This document shows positions 7,048-10,559 of a stretch of DNA of 10,559 nucleotides, in pieces; the stretch's first letter is position 1, and every line of letters starts with the position of its first letter. The notes under the pieces were generated by a model. That model did no database searches and was not told where the DNA came from. It worked only from the letters and a program-made list of their open reading frames with translations. The stretch spans positions 1 to 10,559 of the forward strand of contig DGUE01000091.1 in the NCBI GenBank assembly GCA_002393895.1, read 5' to 3'. Both the position numbers and the translations under genes were made by a program. The DNA comes from Bacteroidales bacterium UBA4318 (lineage in GTDB: Bacteria; Bacteroidota; Bacteroidia; Bacteroidales; UBA932).

Positions 7048-8231
7048 TGAAAAAGAATCCAATCATACTACTGTTGATGCTGGCCCTCAGCTCCTGCATA
7101 TACAAGTATACGCCGGATGTGTCCGGGGAATACGGCAGGGTGGTAATCGAGGGAGATATCTCGATAGGCACCGTGAGCCATTTCTCGGCCAGCCGGGTTA
7201 TTCCCCTGGGAGTGAGCTTTGCCGGGGCCGTTTCTCCCGGAGTGAGCAAGGCTTCCTTCAAGGTCGAGGATGAAGACGGCACCGAGTATAAGGAAAAGGG
7301 GAGCACCGGAGACATCGACCTCAGCAGCGCAAGTGCAGACAAGCGCTACAGGCTGGTGGCGGAAGTCACTGTTGAGGGAGAGGATCCTGTAGAATATGTA
7401 TCTGACTGGCAGTATCCTGCTCCGGCACCCGAGATAGGTGATCTGGTGGAAACCGTTGTGGACGATAGGCTCTGTCTGGCCCTGAATCTGTCTTCTGACG
7501 GAGGCAGCGGGTGCTACAGGTGGGAATATGAAGAACTGTACAAGTACCGTTCTCCCATGGGAGAGCCCACCCTTGAATTCAGTGTAGCGGACACGGCCAT
7601 CATGGACCACAGTCATGCTTCCGATATCTCTGAAGTACAGCGCTGGTGGAAGTATTCGTGGTGCTGGATGGAAACCAGGTCGCGGCGCAGTGCGGTGGCC
7701 ATAGCAAAGGCTCTGGAAGGGTCCAACCTGGTGAACCATGAGTTCATGACTATGGAGAGAAGTTCCGACAAGATTGCGGCTGGGGAGTACTATATCCGTC
7801 TGATTGCCAGGACTATCCCGGAAGACCAGTACCTTTACCTGAATGCTGTGAACGAAGGGTCTGAGAACACCGGCTCGCTGTTTTCTCCTCTCCCCGGCGA
7901 GCAGATAGGGAATATACGCAATTCGAAGGATCCGGACGATTATGCGCTCGGATATGTAGGGGTGAACCTGGTTGCGAAGAAATTGTTTAAGGTGTACACA
8001 AAGGGCACCGGAAGACGCTTCAATGTGAATGCGGTCACAAAATACATGGTTAAGGAACTGAGCCTGCTTTTCCCGTACATGACTCTCAAAGAGCTCACGA
8101 TCGCCTCTTATAATATGGGCTACTACCCATATCGGTACGATGCGGATTTCACTTTGTCCTGGGTGCCTAAGTATTGTTTCGACTGCCGTCTGAGCGGCGG
8201 CAAAATAGATAAACCTACAGGATGGGACTGA
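7047..8231 (+). CDS. DUF4249-family lipoprotein (394 aa)
   Basis: Lipoprotein of the DUF4249 family, found in Bacteroidota beside TonB-dependent receptors; its molecular role is not established. A surface or periplasmic accessory role to the receptor is the natural inference. The signal ends in a good lipobox, L-S-S-C, with the lipidated cysteine at residue 17. Family hallmarks in order: VVIEGDISIG at 32-41 just after the anchor; a beta-rich first half; GSLFSPLPGEQIGNIRN at 276-292 followed by LGYVGVN at 301-307; and a C-terminal cysteine pair in YCFDCRLSGG at 376-385 with KPTGW behind it. The usual length is near 400 residues, so the gene is intact. It overlaps the receptor by one base at its start and the next gene by 10 bases at its end, which favours translational coupling. 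No clear acidic surface-export signal follows C17, so which leaflet or face it occupies is open. Confidence 0.9.
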   Translation: MKKNPIILLLMLALSSCIYKYTPDVSGEYGRVVIEGDISIGTVSHFSASRVIPLGVSFAGAVSPGVSKASFKVEDEDGTEYKEKGSTGDIDLSSASADKRYRLVAEVTVEGEDPVEYVSDWQYPAPAPEIGDLVETVVDDRLCLALNLSSDGGSGCYRWEYEELYKYRSPMGEPTLEFSVADTAIMDHSHASDISEVQRWWKYSWCWMETRSRRSAVAIAKALEGSNLVNHEFMTMERSSDKIAAGEYYIRLIARTIPEDQYLYLNAVNEGSENTGSLFSPLPGEQIGNIRNSKDPDDYALGYVGVNLVAKKLFKVYTKGTGRRFNVNAVTKYMVKELSLLFPYMTLKELTIASYNMGYYPYRYDADFTLSWVPKYCFDCRLSGGKIDKPTGWD

Positions 8232-9745
8232 AAAAGATAAGCATATTTTTCCTGTTCCTGCTGCTGCATTCCGGATTGGGTGCCGCTGAAAGCGTGCGTC
8301 TGCTTACCGATAAGAATGTTTATGTGGCAGGAGATTTTGTGTGGTGCAGTGCCGTATGCGAGAGTGACGGCGCCGAAGGCAGGTATTCCGCTATTGCATA
8401 CGTCGAACTTGTCTCCCGCGAGGGAGTCGCTGCCACCGCGAAGATAGCCCTGATAGCAGGAAAGGGCTCCGGAGTACTCGCTCTCCCTTCTAATATCCCC
8501 ACAGGCAACTACAAAATCTTTGCCTATACTGCGCTGTCGGAACATGCTGAGACACAGGATATTGCTGTGTTCAACACCATGTCTGGCACGAGGGTCAGAG
8601 GGGGAGTTGTCCTTTGCGACGATCCTTTGGCAAGCCCCGCCTCCGTGAGGGATCTTCCCGAAGGTGTGGAACTGAATCTTGCCGAGCATGGGAACAGGAC
8701 GGAAGTAAGCCTTCGCAACAGCGGGGGCTCTGCAAGGATGCTCTGTGTGTCTGTTGTGGAAGATGATGGCCTCAGGTGTGCTGAATCCGCTCCGCAGTAC
8801 GTGGCCCATGTGAAAGGTGAAGCCGAGACGGACGGAGAGATAGTGCGTGCAAGCGTGTATGGCAAAGATGCCGGCAAACTCGTATCCAGGCCGTGGCTGG
8901 TGCCCGTGATATCTTCTCCCGGCTCTGCCGCGGACACCTACACGGGCAGGATATCGCCGGATGGCACAATCTCTTTCCGTACGAACAACATCTATGGGGA
9001 AAGGGACCTGGTCTGCGAGATCTTCGATGATTCCCATGAAGGCCTGGAGTGCTATTTTTCTCCGGTGAGCCCGTTCTTCGTGCCGGAAGGCCTGGAATTC
9101 AGCACCATGCGCCTTTCCACAGCCATGCGTTCCGCCCTTACGGCGAGAAACTCCGCTTTGGCGCTTGAGGCCCGGGTGGACACTCTGTACCGTTTTCTTC
9201 CCAAGAGGGACAATCTCCTGCTTTCGGATGAGGACAGGATCAGTTATCATCTGGACGACTACACCCGCTTCAACACCATAGAGGACATAATCCGGGAACT
9301 GATTCCTTATGCCAGGGTGCGCACTTCCGGAAAGAACAAGAGCATCAAGATGTATGGCAGCAAGGAAGATGCACTCGTGATGCTGGACGGCGTGCCCGTG
9401 AGCGACCACCGCAGGATATTCGCCTATGATGCACTCGCTCTCAGGGATGTGTATGTGTATAAGCAGATGTATGTGATGGGTAACACCGTTTTCTGCGGAA
9501 TCATCAATTTCGTTACTTCCCGGAATGACATGTCCGCCCTTGCGTTCGACAATAATGTGCGTATCCTGGATTTCCAGGGCTGCTCCTATCCGCTTGCCCT
9601 TGATTCATCCGCGCTGCCTCCCCATAAGAGCGCAGGGCGCACCCTGGTCTGGCAACCTTGTGTCGAAATCGATGCTGGGCAAAGCATCAGTTTTACCATG
9701 CCTTCACCGTCTGCCCCTCTCATTATCAAGGTTAAAGATTTGTAA
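8222..9745 (+). CDS. Secreted protein with MG2-like N-terminus and orphan receptor-plug-like domain (507 aa)
   Basis: Not a named protein; probably an envelope accessory of the receptor system. The signal peptide covers about residues 1-22. Residues 24-118 resemble a macroglobulin MG2 domain of the kind seen in Bacteroidota: VRLLTDKNVYVAGDFVW at 25-41 and LPSNIPTGNYKIFAYT at 88-103. A beta-rich middle follows (about 145-290). Residues 348-435 look like the plug of a TonB-dependent receptor: LVMLDGVPVSD at 385-395, an alanine-rich turn, RDVYVYKQMYV at 408-418, then GIINFVT at 426-432. No barrel follows; only about 70 residues remain, ending in a beta-like IIKVKDL. There are ten cysteines, many for a protein of this size in this cluster. 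Bacteroidota MG2-plus-plug proteins are, as I recall, usually longer, so this may be a compact form. It overlaps the DUF4249 gene by 10 bases. Function unknown; domain calls are by eye. Confidence 0.78.
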   Translation: MGLKKISIFFLFLLLHSGLGAAESVRLLTDKNVYVAGDFVWCSAVCESDGAEGRYSAIAYVELVSREGVAATAKIALIAGKGSGVLALPSNIPTGNYKIFAYTALSEHAETQDIAVFNTMSGTRVRGGVVLCDDPLASPASVRDLPEGVELNLAEHGNRTEVSLRNSGGSARMLCVSVVEDDGLRCAESAPQYVAHVKGEAETDGEIVRASVYGKDAGKLVSRPWLVPVISSPGSAADTYTGRISPDGTISFRTNNIYGERDLVCEIFDDSHEGLECYFSPVSPFFVPEGLEFSTMRLSTAMRSALTARNSALALEARVDTLYRFLPKRDNLLLSDEDRISYHLDDYTRFNTIEDIIRELIPYARVRTSGKNKSIKMYGSKEDALVMLDGVPVSDHRRIFAYDALALRDVYVYKQMYVMGNTVFCGIINFVTSRNDMSALAFDNNVRILDFQGCSYPLALDSSALPPHKSAGRTLVWQPCVEIDAGQSISFTMPSPSAPLIIKVKDL

Positions 9746-9769
9746 TGTGCCGATTTTTTCTTATTTTTG
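9739..9769 (+). promoter_or_regulatory. Bacteroidota-type promoter for rfbB
   Basis: TTTG at 9739-9742 is followed after exactly 19 nt by TATTTTTG at 9762-9769, a full match to the Bacteroides -33/-7 consensus. The -33 half lies inside the last codons of the preceding gene. Transcription would start about 9774-9778, leaving a leader of about 20 nt before the ATG at 9796. This makes rfbB a probable transcription unit of its own. Confidence 0.85.
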
Positions 9770-9804
9770 AATGATTTAGCATTCTTTAATAAGAAATGGC
9801 ACAT
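9745..9804. repeat. Nested inverted repeat over the rfbB promoter and start codon
   Basis: Three nested pairs of arms share one centre: ATGTGCC (9745-9751) with GGCACAT (9798-9804), TTCTTATT (9758-9765) with AATAAGAA (9788-9795), and GAATG (9769-9773) with CATTC (9780-9784), with a 6-base loop. That is 20 pairs interrupted by a 6/2 bulge and a 3/3 T-T loop. The left arms cover most of the -7 box and the right arms enclose the rfbB ATG at 9796. It is not a classical terminator, as no T-run follows the right arm. It may act in DNA as protein-binding sites or in read-through RNA as a structure over the start codon. Confidence 0.5.
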
Positions 9805-10559
9805 AGAACTATAATCATTACCGGTGGCGCCGGTTTCATTGGCAGTCACGTAGTACGGCTTTTCGTCAACAAGTATCCCGAGTACAGGATTATCAATGTA
9901 GATAAACTTACCTATGCGGGTAACCTGGCGAATCTCAAGGACATAGAGCAGAAACCCAATTACCGTTTCGTGAAGGCGGATATCTGCGATTTCGAAACCA
10001 TGCTCGCCCTTATGCGGGAGGAGAAAGTGGATGGCATCATCCATCTGGCAGCTGAGAGCCATGTGGACCGCAGCATCAAGGATCCTTTCACCTTCGCCCA
10101 GACGAACGTAATGGGCACCCTCTCCCTCCTCCAGGCGGCCAAGGCCGTGTGGGATGGCGATTATGAGGGGAAGCGATTCTATCATATCTCCACAGATGAG
10201 GTTTACGGGGCGCTGGAAATGACCAAGCCTGAGGGTGTGGAACCTCCCTTCACCACAAAGGCCTCCAGCGGCAAGCATCATCTTGCCTATGGAGAGAAAT
10301 TCTTCACCGAAGACCTCAAGTATCAGCCGCACAGCCCCTACAGTGCCGCCAAGGCCAGTTCAGACCATTTCGTGCGTGCCTTCCACGACACCTTCGGCCT
10401 GCCCACCATAGTGACCAACTGTTCCAACAACTACGGGCCCTATCAGTTCCCGGAAAAGCTTATTCCTCTGTTTATCAATAATATACGTCATCGTAAACCC
10501 CTGCCCGTCTATGGCAAGGGAGAAAATGTGCGGGACTGGCTCTATGTAGAAGACCACGC
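9796..10559 (+). CDS. rfbB: dTDP-glucose 4,6-dehydratase (C-terminus beyond the right edge)
   Basis: RmlB/RfbB converts dTDP-D-glucose to dTDP-4-keto-6-deoxy-D-glucose with bound NAD, the second step towards dTDP-L-rhamnose for surface polysaccharides; it acts in the cytoplasm. I translated 254 residues with no stop before the right edge. It is an extended short-chain dehydrogenase: the Rossmann glycine motif GGAGFIGSH lies at 10-18, the family-typical NVDKLTYAGN at 34-43, HLAAESHVDRS at 83-93, STDEVYG at 132-138 with T133, D134 and E135 as the dehydratase residues, and the catalytic YSAAK at 182-186 (Y182, K186). NCSNNYGPYQFPEKLIP at 208-224 binds the nucleotide sugar in this family. The loop between E135 and Y182 is longer than in the enterobacterial enzyme as I remember it. 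The ATG at 9796 puts the glycine motif at its normal position. It has its own promoter. The missing C-terminus is about 100 residues judging from family length. Confidence 0.96.
   Translation, partial: MAHRTIIITGGAGFIGSHVVRLFVNKYPEYRIINVDKLTYAGNLANLKDIEQKPNYRFVKADICDFETMLALMREEKVDGIIHLAAESHVDRSIKDPFTFAQTNVMGTLSLLQAAKAVWDGDYEGKRFYHISTDEVYGALEMTKPEGVEPPFTTKASSGKHHLAYGEKFFTEDLKYQPHSPYSAAKASSDHFVRAFHDTFGLPTIVTNCSNNYGPYQFPEKLIPLFINNIRHRKPLPVYGKGENVRDWLYVEDH

Noticed and set aside
8123..9409. Minus-strand frame of 428 codons across the DUF4249/MG2 junction
   Set aside because: It spans two well-supported overlapping sense genes and shows no recognisable motif or promoter.
9745..9804. Rho-independent terminator of the four-gene operon
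   Set aside because: The inverted repeat has no T-run after its right arm on the plus strand, and its right arm contains the next gene's start codon.
9586..10332. Minus-strand frame covering the rfbB start
   Set aside because: The plus strand encodes RfbB with all its catalytic motifs here; the frame is a shadow.
1..10559. CRISPR array, tRNA/rRNA genes, insertion sequences or phage genes
   Set aside because: No regular direct repeats, cloverleaf-like segments, transposase or integrase motifs were seen; nearly all bases are accounted for by the coding genes listed.

Overview
The window looks like chromosome from a member of the Bacteroidota, probably Bacteroidales. Three things point there: outer-membrane receptors with an N-terminal carboxypeptidase-regulatory-like domain, a DUF4249 lipoprotein directly behind one of them, and two promoters that fit the Bacteroides -33/-7 consensus (TTTG, 19 nt, TAnnTTTG) exactly. 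G+C in the genes is about half by eye, and the AT-rich stretches are confined to the short intergenic regions. Genus cannot be read from the sequence. I see no RNA genes, CRISPR arrays, insertion sequences or integrase genes, and no gene-free stretch longer than 115 bases.

Left part, minus strand (2953 to 1): a probable two-gene operon. An 828-residue outer-membrane beta-barrel/TonB-receptor-like protein is followed after 9 nt by a lipoprotein of the HAD phosphatase superfamily that runs off the left edge. A well-formed promoter lies in the 115-base divergent intergenic region.

Middle part, plus strand (3069 to 9745): four tightly packed genes. They encode a BASS/bile-acid-symporter-like inner-membrane transporter, a 1008-residue TonB-dependent receptor with an extra N-terminal domain, a DUF4249 lipoprotein, and a secreted protein with an MG2-like N-terminus and an orphan receptor-plug-like domain near its C-terminus. 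The junctions are a 1-nt gap, a 1-nt TGATG overlap and a 10-nt overlap, so co-transcription and translational coupling are likely. Read together, the genes suggest an envelope-spanning uptake system: receptor plus accessory surface or periplasmic proteins in the outer membrane, and a secondary transporter in the inner membrane. The substrate cannot be inferred. The divergent receptor-phosphatase pair shares the control region and may serve the same or a related nutrient.

Right end, plus strand (9796 onward): the first 254 residues of dTDP-glucose 4,6-dehydratase (RmlB/RfbB), the NAD-dependent second step of dTDP-L-rhamnose synthesis. It has its own consensus promoter, which overlaps the end of the preceding gene, so it is probably a separate transcription unit. 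A nested inverted repeat spans its promoter and start codon.

The points most worth a second look are the receptor/DUF4249/MG2-plug cluster headed by a transporter, the extra N-terminal domain of its receptor, the receptor plug domain found without a barrel, and the nested inverted repeat at the rfbB start.
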